Part shown: piece after piece, positions 10,403-23,264 of the stretch
How positions within the stretch are numbered: position 1 is the first letter of the stretch
Layout of the letters: the number at the start of each line of letters is the position of its first letter
The notes under the pieces: model-generated
Seen by the model: the letters and a program-made list of their open reading frames with translations, nothing else
Told to the model about the DNA's origin: nothing
Databases searched by the model: none
NCBI GenBank assembly: GCA_037074705.1
Contig: CM073591.1
Location: forward strand, 81,264,532 to 81,328,531
Direction of reading: 5' to 3'
Source of the DNA: Zhengitettix transpicula
Lineage: Eukaryota; Arthropoda; Insecta; Orthoptera; Tetrigidae
DNA: 64,000 nt
Translations under genes and position numbers: made by a program

Positions 10403-11021
10403 GAGAAGTAATAAGGTTTAATTTTTAATATACCAGTCTTCTATTAAAATCATTCCCAATTTTTTTCAAATTATTCGTCAATGTGTAAAGAAGCCTTCGT
10501 TGTTTTTGGACATATTCGTCTTACCGTTTATATGTTGACTACGAGGTGCATCCTCGACAATTAGCTGAAATTTATTTCTGTAATTGTATTAAAATTTTCA
10601 TATTTTCAAAATATATAGATTAGGAATTGATATTTTAATTGTAGCTGAAGCGATCCCAAAGTATAGAAACGAAACGTAGTGTTTTTGATCTTAGTAAATA
10701 TGACTAAATCGTCGCTGTTATTTCATTTAATAATAATTAACGAGCGTCAGGCACACCTCAATTTTCCTGTCACGAAGGTGGTTTCCACATCAACGGGTCT
10801 TTTTTTAAATTATTAAGAACTTCAAAGATGCAGCGAAGGTCCGTATTATTTCGAAATATTGCTACAAAGCTACTAGAGTAATCCCTTTTCCGAGAAACTA
10901 ATAAGGCTCTCAAACAGTCGTGCTTAAAAATTAATGAGCACAGCTTGAAATTTATAATTGTTAATTATTTTTAGAAGTTCAGTAATCTCCTTCCTTCGAT
11001 TCTCACATTTATTACCAACTA
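10403..11021. other. AT-rich DNA, no gene seen
   Basis: No recognisable feature apart from its right border with the Helitron-like element. Confidence 0.5.
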
Positions 11022-12330
11022 GCTCGTTACAAGGCGTTGCCCGGGCGCTTATTTATATAATACCAAAAAAGAACCAATTCCACATTAATCTTATTAGTCA
11101 AGAAGTGATTTAGCCTATCTATGCAGAGGGAATGCTAATTTCTTCATAACCTATCAGTGCCTTCAGAGAAGCATAAATACTCCCGAAATCAAATATCGGA
11201 AATACTCTTGAAATAATATACTCCCGGTACCTAAAGCGAGTCTCCGAACTCTAATAGAGTAAAAATACTCCCGGAGTCAAAGATACTTCCAGTATCTTGA
11301 GAGAGTGAAAAATAGTCCCTGTACCTTAAGACACAGAAAAATACTCTCGCTATTCTAAAAGTGTCAAAAATACTCAATGTAATTTAGAATGTATTTAAAA
11401 TTCCGCCCATTTCACCCGCACCTCTATTGGTAATATGGGCTTTTCATAAAAGTATTATCTGTACAAAATATGATAGAATTCGCAGCACGAGTTTAAGACT
11501 GTACTCGGAACATTGTTATCCCATTCCTCCACCACCACTTCTACGGGCAGAACAACAACTTAACCGACAGTTAGAATATCATTATTTAACTCAGCGACAT
11601 CAATAACCTAGCATTCCCCTCCAATTTAGGTTGTTTTGCTTTATTTTAAGGATGTAACTACTTTCCACCCCGCCCCCTAAAAGTGCTTCACTCCTGAGGG
11701 GCTTTAAATTATATACAAAAAATATCGGGAGAAACGCTTATTGACCCGAAAATACATCTATCGATGATATATCAGGCGTTTTAGCATGTTTGAAAATTTC
11801 CATCTCTGCCCCTTACTCCCAAAGTGTTTGTTGTCGGTTTGAAGGGAACACCTGTACAAAATTTGGTCAAATTTGCTCCACAGGTGTAGAATTGTATGTG
11901 GTACATACACAATGTTTTCCACTTCAACCCCCACTCATCGGGATAGAAGAACAACTTAACGGGGAAAGTTGAATGTTACAATTAAACTCAGCGACATCTA
12001 TAACCCTGGATTCGCCTCGGTTGTTTTGCTTTACTTTTATGTAACTCCCTTCCACACAGCCCTAAAAGTGCTCCACTCCTATTGCAAAAGGGGTTGAAAT
12101 TATATACAAAGAATATCGGGAGAAACACTATCAATCTCATTAACCCACCAAAAAAATTCCGTGCTCAAATATTGGCCGTTTAACATGTTTGAAAGTTTCC
12201 ACCCCGCTGGGGGTTGGAGTCCTGTCTTACACCCACCGTGTTTGTTTCTGGTTAGATAGGAACACGTGTTCGAAATTTTCTCCGCGGGTGAAGATTTGTA
12301 TGCGGAACATACACACATACATATACACAA
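11022..12330 (-). mobile_element. Helitron-like element, family H2, long copy
   Basis: Read on the minus strand, the element ends with the GC-rich hairpin stretch GCGCCCGGGCAACGCC, then about a dozen bases, then CTAG (11022-11025) followed by T. A short hairpin shortly before a terminal CTRR is the standard Helitron 3' end. The 5' boundary near 12330 is less clear. Inside are two ~390-base tandem units (about 11530-11925 and 11926-12330) homologous to 4501-4928. The segment 11160-11400 carries degenerate repeats of a word like AAAATACTCCCGGAGTC. No Rep/helicase is encoded, so it would be non-autonomous. Confidence 0.6.
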
Positions 12331-13750
12331 ACGTAAGTCAATTTTTATTCAGTAGAAGTTATGTCTGCAGTTGAAGTTGTTCTTATAATTTATGGAATTA
12401 TACATTGTACAACTTAATGAATAATCCGTTCGTTACTTTCTTTATTTTCTTAAGTTGATTTGTGTCCAACAAATGGAAAACCGAGTTTTATTTCGAAAAT
12501 GGAAGTGTCGTTATTTGTATTCGCAGAAGACGCCGTTTCCTATGTCGAGATTTACACATATAATGAGGTTCCTTTTCGGGACGCACGTAATATGCATGAA
12601 GTTATATCTCGTGTTACCCGGCTCAGACGAAGACACAAAAAGAGGACGATGAAATTGGAGGGAACTAGTAGAAGGACAACTTCCAATTCTGAAAAACTTG
12701 ACCAGTCAAGGGGCTTAATTATACTAATACCGTGACTTCATTCATAGATAATGGAATCAGCCTTGGGGGAAATCCTAGTATGGATTATAACATTCCCTTC
12801 GCACGTTTGTACGCTCTTCGTCGCGAGTGCGTTTCGGTCGGTGTCGAAAGGCAGTCGTTGAGGGATCACGATGATTACAAACAAAGACACGTGTTGCCGA
12901 GATCCGCCTCTGCCGGAGCCTGTCGTCTCCTGGCACTCAGCCTCGCCGTCATCGGAAACAGGAGAACACGACGCCCATGCGTGCAGACACTCATACTTTT
13001 GTCAAATCATTTGCATTACGATATTACTATTCCTTACACATGAAATTATTAAAATAACAAAATTTTTACACTAATGAAATTTACGTCGCTGACAGCGATA
13101 ATATTTTCAATTTTATCTCCACGTTACTATTTCAATTCATTTTCGGACTGTTATCCCTTATAATATTTTATCTGTCAATTAAGTACTAATTGCGCGTTAT
13201 AGCTGTATACCACTACGCCTCCGTTCATCTACTGTGCGTTGATTTATTTATTAAAAAAACCTTTTTAATAAGTTTCTAATGTTATACCGTCTACTGATAT
13301 AGTCCTTCGATCTACGCACTCATTGTTTCTTAACCTCCGTCAGGTTCCCTTACAAAATTAAGTTCCAGTATCAATTTTGCTAATTAAATGGCGCTCAAGA
13401 ACATATAGAAATATAATATGCAAATGCAATTCGTTGTAAACATTTTTCTTCTTCTTCATTTAATTTTCCTGGTCCAACTTCCGAAACAATTCCACAAGAG
13501 TACTCACGTTATTTCTCTACTGCCGTTGCTTCTTTGTTTGGTTTTGTCTCTATTTGGATTTTCCATTCTTCTTGGTTTTCAAACGTGTCAACTAGCTGAT
13601 GTCTTTCTGGAAGTCAACAAATTCAATTTTATAATAATTAATGACTGTTACACATTTATGGCCTGATATTAATCCAAAAAACATTCAAACATCCGAGAAA
13701 ATATTTATATTTACCGTTTGACCTCAATTTAGATACTCAGGACATAGTAA
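12331..13750. other. Mostly AT-rich DNA with one GC-richer island
   Basis: The island at about 12800-12990 is richer in G+C and CpG than the surroundings and holds two overlapping plus-strand frames (12732-13043 and 12871-13074). Neither product shows a domain I recognise. It could be a first exon or promoter region, or an old repeat. I do not call a gene. Confidence 0.4.
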
Positions 13751-14316
13751 AATACTCTAAAAATAAACCCACCTTCCCAAATCCCTCTCACCTTCAATGG
13801 GACTCTTATTCCGACAAAAAGAAAAGTAACTTACCTCGGTCGCACCCTTGACCCAAAATTATCCTGGTAAGTCCATATCATTAACCTCATCCCTAAAATT
13901 AACTATAAATTCAAAACCCTATACCCACTATTAAACAAAAGCTGCCCACTCTCAATCAATACAAAAAGATTAATCTATCTCTCCCTCACCCAACCCATCT
14001 CGTCCTACGCCTGCCCTATCTGGGGATCCTCCACCAAAACCCACACAAAAAAGCTCCAAATTACCCAAAACAAAATCCTTCGCTCCATTACCAATGCTCC
14101 GCGGTTCCTAAGAAACTCTACAATCCACAAGGAAATCCAAATCCCTACCATCAACACAATTATCAAAAAATCCATATCAGCTCTGATCAAAAGTACCCTA
14201 AATCACTCAAATCCGACCATAGAATACATACATAGCCATCGCCGCCCATCGCTACACAAACTAACATGTAAATTATTTACCATAATTTTTGTAAATATTT
14301 GTAAATGTATCAACTA
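13751..14316 (+). pseudogene. Jockey-type LINE reverse transcriptase, C-terminal region
   Basis: In the frame of base 13832 the translation reads YLGRTLDPKLSW, a TAA at 13868-13870, then ~148 sense codons to a TAA at about 14314. Visible landmarks in order: FNGTLIPTKRKVTYLG; D-x-K-L-S-W followed by VHI; LYPLLNK; ISSYACPIWGSSTK; LQITQNKILRSITNAP; STIHKEIQIPTINTIIKKS. This is the thumb and C-terminal region of Jockey-clade reverse transcriptases, downstream of the catalytic FADD box. The catalytic core and endonuclease are absent, so it is 5'-truncated. The 3' flank ends in a TAATAATAATGAAA-like simple tail, common for such elements. It has no ATG, so ATG-based callers miss it. Coding is C-rich on this strand, unlike its neighbours. 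Confidence 0.85.
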
Positions 14317-16337
14317 AATTGTATAATTGAAAGATAAAAGTTTTTAAGAATAATAATAATGAAAGGAAATAGTACAAATATTACAACGTAACAGTTCTGT
14401 AGAAAAATCTAAACTTACATATTTAGTAATAACAAAATCAATGATGAGTAATAATATGATTGATACACCATATTATTTTGCCTATTTCGTTACTTCTTTT
14501 ATTTCTTGGATGTGGTCGTTAACATTGTATCAATTTCTGAACCGTGTTTAAGCCTTTGACTGTCTTTATTTCGGGATAATAGCTGATTAACATTCTCTTT
14601 AATTCCGTAAATAATGTTGGAAGTAAGCTCATTATTACGCTATCGGATACCAGGAATTTTCTCATTTTAGCTTGAGAATGTTTGCCGTTGGTCCATTATG
14701 CCTAGTTGTTTTGACATTTTTCGTATGGCACTTATTTTCGTTAATATCTCTTCGAGATCTCGAAGTACATCAATCATATTCGCAAGAACACGTAACCCCT
14801 CTAAGCTTTGCATTATAGATAAAGTTGACCTTTTATGTAAGTTCTTACCTCAGGAAATAGTTTGTTTCCCTTATCATAAGTAATTGCGATTATTTGTAAT
14901 TTGTTCTTATTCTTTGTCTGCTTTTATTGTTCTATTGTCTAACGTTTGCATTACGACATTCTTGGGGTATTTCATAACGTAATGGATAAGTTACATGAAT
15001 ATATATTTGTTTCTTTCCCTTTGGCTCTACTGCCCATTGAGGGCCTTGCTTTACCGTGACAACTACCAGCCTGCTATCTTCCATGACACATTCTGAATTT
15101 AGAAGTGACACTTTGTCAGTGTCATGATTCTCCATCCGTCTTAACCTCAGTTTCCGTGACCAGATATTTCCTTGTATTACTTTCTATTTCGAAGATTTTA
15201 TTACCGTTTTCTAACTCCCAACAACTATGCTGAAGATATATCCCGGCTCACTAAGTCACTATCACTGCATGAGATAAAACTATTTATGATTTCGACAACA
15301 GTGGCTGAGTAACAAATTTGCCTCATGGTAAAAAAATCCGTTCATCGTCAGAGCTCCTCAATCTCAATGTCAATTTCTTCCATATCTGTGTAATGCAAGT
15401 AGAATGATGAAATTGAACTTTCTGCCGTATCGGCCCCCTGCTGGCTGACAGACGAGCATCATATTAATTATTGGTATTATAAATTTATAAATAATCTCTG
15501 CTTCAACCGGTATTCGAATAAATAATTTAGGATTTTGTAGATCTTTACGTTAAGAAATTTAGCTAATGGAAAAAAAACTCTCTTGACTTCTTCTTTTTAT
15601 TCAGCGGTGGACCAAATGCCTTATTACCTGAAGACCTTTTTGTTGATGACCGACTACATTGACCTAATTTTTTACAATACTTTTTCAAAAAATATTTATT
15701 ACCAAGCTTCTTCTTCTAACAGTTTCTCGTTGTTAATTTTACTCTTATAATAAAATTGCAACCACTTACTTTTACAGCAAATTTTCTCGAGTTTTGTATC
15801 ACCCACAAAACGTGACGTTTCGCAGTCATTGTAAGGTTAAACTTCAATGGGAGAACTTTTCTCAGTTTCGAACCTTCGTTATAGCTCCCATCGATTAAGA
15901 TTGTGTGGCGCAGTAGTGAGACAATTTTTGAACCTTTTATTTTTTAAAATTATCATCGCGTAGACGTGTACTGTACAGGAGTAATAACAAATCTTTCTTC
16001 ATTCATCGTTAAATAAACTCCATTTTCAGACATATTGTTTACAATTATATTGTTTGTGGTAAAATGAGTCCATCCAATTTCAACATTTCAAAAAAATCAT
16101 TACATTCAAACTATTCCACGTAATATGATAATTGTTGTTAGCTTAAAACTATAGGTAACGTATCGCAATTAGTCAACAGATTATCAGAAATGTTGAAGTG
16201 ATTACTATATTAAATGAAATTTTTACAAATTTTGTAAAGCTAAATTTTATTTTCGATTCTGTGTAATGCTGACGGAAATTCCAGCGATTATCAGGAGCCA
16301 ATGAAAGAGCAGTTGTTGAGAAACCTATAAATGGATA
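14317..16337. other. AT-rich DNA, no gene assigned
   Basis: The minus strand around 14530-15135 has several moderately long open frames broken by stops (for example 14932-15135, starting MENHDTDKVSLLNSE). They could be a decayed coding segment, but I recognise no domain. The rest is plain AT-rich sequence. Confidence 0.35.
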
Positions 16338-16762
16338 TTTTTTAGAGTAACAGGCTGCATGAGGATAATTCACATGGTGGCAACTCCCCTTTAATAGCAT
16401 AGGAATGGATTTGGAATGGGGATGCGGAAGGGTAGAGGAAGGTAGCCAAGGGTTAACTAGGGTCCCAGGGCTGTAGTTTAAGTATCCTACTCGGTATTCG
16501 CCTAAAAGCGATGCAGGACAAACCCTAAAAAACCTACATCAGGTTTGGGCTCTTGGTCCACGCCCTTCCGATGGCTGGAGAGAGGTTTGCTGTGGGGACG
16601 CAGCATTCCCTTCATCGTGCCTCGACCAATTTAGGAGGCGGATGGTAATAACGGACAACCCTTACCGTACTTCCAAGGTGTGTGAACATACACCTCTCAA
16701 AAAAGGCTGAAGTGCCTCGGATCGTGGGTCCTTTAGTTCTCAAAGAGTTCTACTTGCTAGAG
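16338..16762 (-). repeat. Family P retroposon, older-type tail, minus strand
   Basis: It begins TTTTTTAGAGTAACAGGC, a variant end also seen at 24124 and 41911, and runs to a decayed palindromic region (TTCTACTTGCTAGAGC). It is more diverged than the copies near 1 and 8 kb, suggesting an older subfamily. Confidence 0.85.
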
Positions 16763-16772
16763 CTAACAACAG

Positions 16773-17190
16773 TTTTTTTTTTAGCGTAACAGGATACATA
16801 CATAGCATAGGAAGGGATTTGAAAGGGGGAATGCAGAAGGGTAGAGGAGGGTAGCCAAGGCACTGGGGTACTTGTCCCACGCCCTTCCGATAGCGGGAGA
16901 GGAGTTTGCTGTGGGGTCGCAGCATTCCCTTCTCCGTACCTCGACCAGTTTAGGAGGCAGCTGGCCGACTGTTCCAATGGGAACAGCGAACAACTCTTAC
17001 CGTATGCAACCTCAGAAAATACACCTCTCAAAACAGGCCTAGGTGCCTCGGCTTGTGGGAACCTTAGTTCAAAAACGGAGAGAGAAAAAGGCATCCCCAA
17101 AGGTACCCATTTCGTGTGACTACTACAAGGTTCTGCCTGCGAGAGAAGATCCCTCGCAGGTACTGCCTGCGAGAGAATAGCCCTTGCAGA
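16773..17190 (-). repeat. Family P retroposon with two palindromic units, internally deleted
   Basis: It starts with a ten-base T run and TTAGCGTAACAGG. About 85-90 bases of the family are missing after GGTAGCCAAGG at ~16861. The copy ends with two palindromic units (17136-17160 and 17166-17189). It sits head-to-tail with the preceding copy. A 116-codon frame (16750-17100) crosses the repeat and is not considered a gene. Confidence 0.85.
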
Positions 17191-20100
17191 CCTTCTGTAG
17201 TTGTTGTTATTAACCGAAAGAATATTTGTAATAAGGTGATCAAAACATTGCTGAAGGAAATTACCTCATTTAAGTGGCTCAGGTAAATGAAAAATAATGA
17301 AATTCGGGGGGTTGGAATATCCAATCAGAATACGAGTAAGATTTCTGAAATGGGGAAACGCATCCGATAAAATTGATGGTAAAAATCATTGATCTAATTC
17401 AGCATAACAGCGAAGCACCACTGGAAGTAAAATCAGCGGTTAAACCCACAGAATGAGTCCCGCGTCACAAAGCGCAGAATTAAGTTAATTCAAAGGTTTA
17501 AGTGAATGTTAAAATTCAATTTTAACCATACAGTTTTGTTTTAAATAGTGCGTCATTCAAGTTTTAATCAAATTCAGATTCAATCAAGGTAAACTATTTT
17601 ACGTTGAATCTCATAAATTTTAATAAAGCTTTGTAAATAATTACATACTATAAATAAATTGTAAAAAAGTTCATACACAAATGTTCATAAATAACATATT
17701 ATTTAATTTATCATTTATACTTTGACAATTTTATTTATTTCCGACTGTAACAAACATAAGGCTTTGAAAATATGTTTTTATGTTATTGTAGCTATTTCTG
17801 TGATTTCAAGTTTGAGTTTTTGTCACCGACGACCTCAGCGTAAGCATCCGGTTGAGTTTTTATTTTACAAAATTTCGTTTACGAATTGGCACGTAGCAGG
17901 ATTATGTAACCACTGCTACCAATGTTTGTTGAAATAAAAACTAGTTCCCTTGTATTTGCCAGGAAGTTTACTGAACCCTTTCAGATTTACACACAAAACC
18001 TCGAGTTCTTGAGACTGGCTGGTTAAGGAATAAGCACGGTCAAAATGTTCACATTAAATTAAGTTTTATGCCGCAGAAAAATCTCTTGGAGTAGTTTCAA
18101 ATCCATAATTTATAAATAAAACTGTTTAATATACATTAACGAGTATATTAGATCTGAGCATTATATTTTTAGTGATGAAAGCACAAATCAACAAAGACAT
18201 TTGCATTGTTTCTTCGACTATTTATTATGGTGACGTGATGCTCGGTGAGAAGACATTTCTCCTAGTAGCACTGACCTAAAAGGTGTATTACACGAAAATA
18301 GAATTCAATTATTCTTTCTTTCCGCTTTCTAAGGTCTTACAGTTCCTCCAAATTACCTCCTGGCAACACAATTTCTAGTAATTAAATCAACAAAAACATC
18401 TCACAGCAGCTACAGCCTATGTAATATTGGCTGATGTTTCTACCGCAATAATTACGTAAATTCAATACAATTAATTGCTATGTTTTCTAATTAAAATATG
18501 TCCTTTGTGGCGATTGTGTTCCTAAATTATGTAATTATATTGTGAAAATATTGGCCCTGATTGCAACTCGCGTGACTGGCGTTTGTTCATTGTTATATCG
18601 AAAATAACGTTTCACTGCGTAAAAGTCCATTTTAAATCTTAATACGCAATACGCCAGCACAATAATTGTTATTGATTTATTATTATAAAACTTGTAAAAT
18701 TGGTGTGCTAGGAAATAAGCATGTAATAAATTGTAATATTTTTTCAATTTTTAAAATTTTAAAATCAGTAATCTTAAATTAATAATATAAAACTTTCAGT
18801 AATTATATATAATTATTACGGAATATGTTTATTTTAAGATACTAAAGATTATTTAGGAGATTATTTAATAAAGCTTAAAAATATTTAATAATTATAGATT
18901 CGTTTGGTTTTTTTAATCTAATTACCAGGTTTTCAGTCGTTATGAGTCCAAAAATCATCATTGTTTGATATTTAGCATAAGGGCACGGAATTCCTTCTAG
19001 CTGTCATGGAGTAGTAGAAGGGACTGGACAACCTTATATTTCTTTTTCGATCCACTACATTTTTATGAAAGTCTTCAACTCCGGAAAAACATCTAGACCA
19101 CTAAAAATGAGTTGCTAACACTGTTCTTCTATCGAACAAATGGACAGTTACACATATTTGTTTGTTAAGGAACTGAAGCGATAAAGCTGGAACCGAGGGT
19201 GGAATCTGCCATATTTCAAATACATAAATACGTACTGTCAACCTACAGACTATTAGAACAAAATAAATTAGCTTAATTATTGGTTTCTTGACCATTATTT
19301 CATCTTTGATATTTTGTAATACAGATATGCGAATAGATTCTAATATTATTGGAACGAATCTTGTTTATCTGCGCTAATAAATCAGCATTAAATTTAAATA
19401 ATGAAAACGACAATTATTATATTTAAAATATAAAACGTATCAAACACAACTTTCCGTCCCTGAATGGGACCTCTTCAGGTGTATAGTTACACACAAATAT
19501 TATTTATTATAAGAAAATGTAGGTTGATAGATTTCTAACGTGCAGATTACAAACACGATGCGTGTTATACAATTTTGAAAATATTATATTTATTTAATTG
19601 ACCCACGTTGAAGGGCCAAATAATGTAACACCCAACTTATAGCATTTATTTACTTTACGCTATGGTTTGATAGCAATTTAAGTAATATTGAATTTTGAAG
19701 TACTTAAATAAATTTAAATATTAGTTTTATTCACAGTTTTTTGTCATTTCATGAAATATTTGCACAATTTAAATCCAATTAATTAATTTTTGAAGTTGTT
19801 AAAATTTTTGATGAATTTTTTAACATTTAGTCATAGGTTTGTGATAATAATACCAAACTTATTCTATATAAGATTTTAACCATTTATTTAAAGATATTAT
19901 AAATTTTGTATATACATTTTACACAAATTTTCCACGGCTATTAGCATGAATTTTTACTCTTATCTCAGGTCGCTTTATCGGGCCTCATGACAAGTACAGA
20001 ATTGCAATTTACTCAATAATATATAAAATTTTAAGAAAATGTTTTGATTTGAATTTACACTTGAATTTTACATTCGAAAATTTAAAATATCACCAAAAAT

Positions 20101-22329
20101 ACAAACATAAAATGAAATGAAATTTGATGGTACAACAATGATGCAAGGCTAAGCAAAACTTATTCAATTATGCACTTTATTAAATTTTAAAATGAATCAC
20201 ACTTGAACAGAAACATTCGATTAATCCTTTTTGAAGCTCCAGACAATAGAATCCCGACTAAGGACCCAAGATATTTCGTCCGTGGCCTCCAGTCAGTCTG
20301 CAAATATTATCGCCAACGCCCAAGATATGAGGACCGCGGATACCGTTAATGTCACTGTGACCCTAATTATGTACAGATTACAAAATAGTTCGCCTTAAGT
20401 CACCAGACAATTACAAACTATCTGTTGGTGAGATTTAGATATCATTTTATTTCCCCCAGTCCGAATAGGTGTACAATTTTACTGTAGCATCTCCAACTAA
20501 CGGTCAAAACATGCATAATCTAAAAAAAGGTCTAGGAATTCTATAAATTCAACGTACGCACTGACTGTTGAAATAATTTTTCAATTACATGACAATTATC
20601 GTATGCTTCAAACTTTATATTTGTACAATTTTGAAACTTATATTATTACCAACATTGGTGTATATTACAATATATATAATGATTAAATATTTCTGTTATT
20701 TTTATTATTTAATTTAAAAATTAAGTCAGATTATTATAATTGTCAGAGTTAAAATTGTTTTACAGTTAACTTACTTGAAAATATATATTTTCCCGTTCTA
20801 TGTCGGAAGGTTCTGTTATTGATCCATAAGAAATTTATTCGCTCTTACCTTGACATCAGCTTGCTGCTTAACGACCAGTTATTTCCTCCATTTTACTACC
20901 TAGTAATTGTACACTTCCTCTCCTAAGACGTACATTACTTCCTACACACCAGTCGTTCTGCGATAAGTGACATCATAGAGATGTTTCCCTTCGCAGAAAT
21001 GTTCTCAACATGACGCCTTAATCGCCTACTCTTCGGAGAGAATATTCATTACTCATCAATAGATTCCATTTCAGTTTCTGTAGATGTTTTCACAACATTA
21101 TTTATAATATATCTAATTTCATATTATTCCTACTGATAAAGAAGTCTGGGCCATCGTGAGAAAATAAATTGATTAGTTTTCACTAGGACTTATTTCACGG
21201 ACTCCTACTGCTTGAAAGTAGATGCCATAATATCTGATTTTTTTACTAGATTTTTAGCTCAGGAAACTTTCCATCTCATCAATTGTCAAGGCGAAAGTCC
21301 AGAAACTGTCCCATTCTAATAACCTGTATTTTTATGTATTCCTTCCAAATATATTTATTGAAAATAAAATATTAACTCAAATACTACTGTATATTTTATT
21401 ATTAAATCGTCGTAATAATTCATAACTACGAATTTGGAAATGCCTAAATATCTTCTACTAAATAAATGAATAAATTATTCTCGCGTATCCTTTCCTTTAC
21501 GTGTCAGCAAGATAAAGGTATAATAACGAAGAATTGATCTAATAGCTGTTTTAATTTATATATAGTCCCTAATACTACAAATGAAGTTTTGAATGTTACA
21601 ATAAAAATATTTAAGAGAATTCCTTGTAAATATTTTATTTCGAAAATCGTTTCAGTTTCATATTCTAATAGTCAGATAAATCAATTCGTTAGATAAAAAT
21701 AATATAGATTTCCCCAGTTTTAAAAATAAGCGTAGTTATAACATTTAAACTTCATGAAATTAAATGTCATATAAATGGAAAATATGTTCTAAAACAATCG
21801 ATTAAAATTGCAGATACACATGATTACGTCTAATCACGTTTCCTCAAAGGTATAAACAAACTATTCATGCATTTAGCTGATTTGAAAAATTATAAAACAC
21901 AAATAAGTGATTTTCAAACCAATGTAAGAATATTACTGTAAGGACCCCTACGAAGAAAAAATAAAACGAAAGATATGTATTTAAGATTATTATTTTGTCA
22001 GGATTACATCTAAGTTATATTTTACAGAAAAAAGTTTGTGTTTAGATAAACATACTGTAGTTTCTTTCATGTCGTATCATCCATCCTGAAGCAAGGACTA
22101 ATGAAATTAATAAAAATCTATCTACAAACAAAAGTTAACCACTAAAAAATAAACTTCGGCCTGTATTGATTCTCTTTATGGAGATTATAAATTTAAATAT
22201 ACAGTTTAGAATGATATATAATAGAATATTTCTTAAAATGGAAAACATCTTCGACCTTAATTATTAAATCCTTGTGTTCCTTATAACTCCCGTTATGTTA
22301 CGAAAATTATCTAGCGTGCGGTATCTGTT
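17191..22329. other. Long AT-rich stretch without recognised genes
   Basis: About 5 kb with only short chance open frames (17722-17937, 18535-18747, 19101-19295). Less AT-rich patches at 20220-20400 and 20840-21060 have no open frame of interest. Confidence 0.5.
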
Positions 22330-22470
22330 TTAGATGTATTTTTTTTATGTCTGTATACCACGTGATGTCTCTAATTGGATATTCAATCGGCTTACTCCTG
22401 GTGGTAGAATTCGAACTCAGTTCTATCTCGTTCAATCCATTTGTATCTACCTGCTGACTGACTATTGTTT
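22330..22470 (-). repeat. Possible tRNA-derived SINE fragment
   Basis: On the minus strand, AGTCAGTCAGCAGGTAGA resembles an RNA polymerase III A box. GAGTTCGAATTCTACC, ~35 bases downstream, matches a B box (GGTTCGANTCC-like). An A-rich run follows (TTTTTTTA at 22336-22343 on the plus strand). No second copy was found in the window, so this rests on box similarity alone. Confidence 0.3.
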
Positions 22471-23244
22471 GACCTAATTATCCTTTTATAAAAACACCGT
22501 CTCCCACTAGAAAATTCTTCCTTGTTTCCATGTTGAGTATCGCATCTGCTCACACTGGTTTGTCCAATCATATCAATTCCCTGGTTACCGACCCAAACTA
22601 CAGTAATAATTTAGCATACAATCTGATATCTTGAGGTCAACGAAGTGTGATCTCACATCTGATCTACTTTCTTCTGGGATTTTCCAGCATTTAAAATACT
22701 CTCAAATAATTACCCATAAATAGGTAACTTCCGTCTTTCGTTTTTTTTATCTGGGACTATAAACCTGTTCTCCTCAGTGCGCGGATTCTAAGTGGTCCCG
22801 CTAATCCTCTTTGGGATTTTCCGCTTTGTCTTTTTCATCTGACATTGTGGACTTTCCACCATCTTCAACTGCCCGTCCGATCGCACACGTATACAGAACT
22901 AAATTCCAATTATAATGTTTAATACTTCATAAATTATTATACACAGCAACACTCAGTTGGTTGTGAACAGGTAACTCAGGCTGAATCACGATTGCATGTA
23001 CTGACTAAGAATGAAAAAAATCTTGATACCTATTTAAAAAGTTTTAGTGTCAGATTCCGTAGAGTTTGAATTTTCTTTCTCTATGCCACGAACCCTGGCT
23101 TCTCTATTCACTTTCCCAACTGCAATTCATATTGTCGGTCAACAGTGTTCTATTCTTAGTGAACGGGCGGGGCTGTCCTTGATCTGATTTTTTTTTGTGA
23201 AATAACCTTCCATTGTTATCAAATTAATGAAACGTTAATTAAAA
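22471..23244. other. Unassigned DNA
   Basis: Two similar words TCTGGGATTTTCC / TTTGGGATTTTCC lie at about 22674 and 22811, but no larger repeat is visible. No gene seen. Confidence 0.4.
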
Positions 23245-23264
23245 ATTAATTAATTTACCGTCGT

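Noticed and set aside
14530..15135. Possible decayed coding segment on the minus strand
   Set aside because: Several frames are moderately open, but no domain, motif or repeat partner was recognised.
16750..17100. 116-codon minus frame, one of the longest in the window
   Set aside because: Lies wholly inside an internally deleted family P copy; the GC-rich repeat has few stops by composition.
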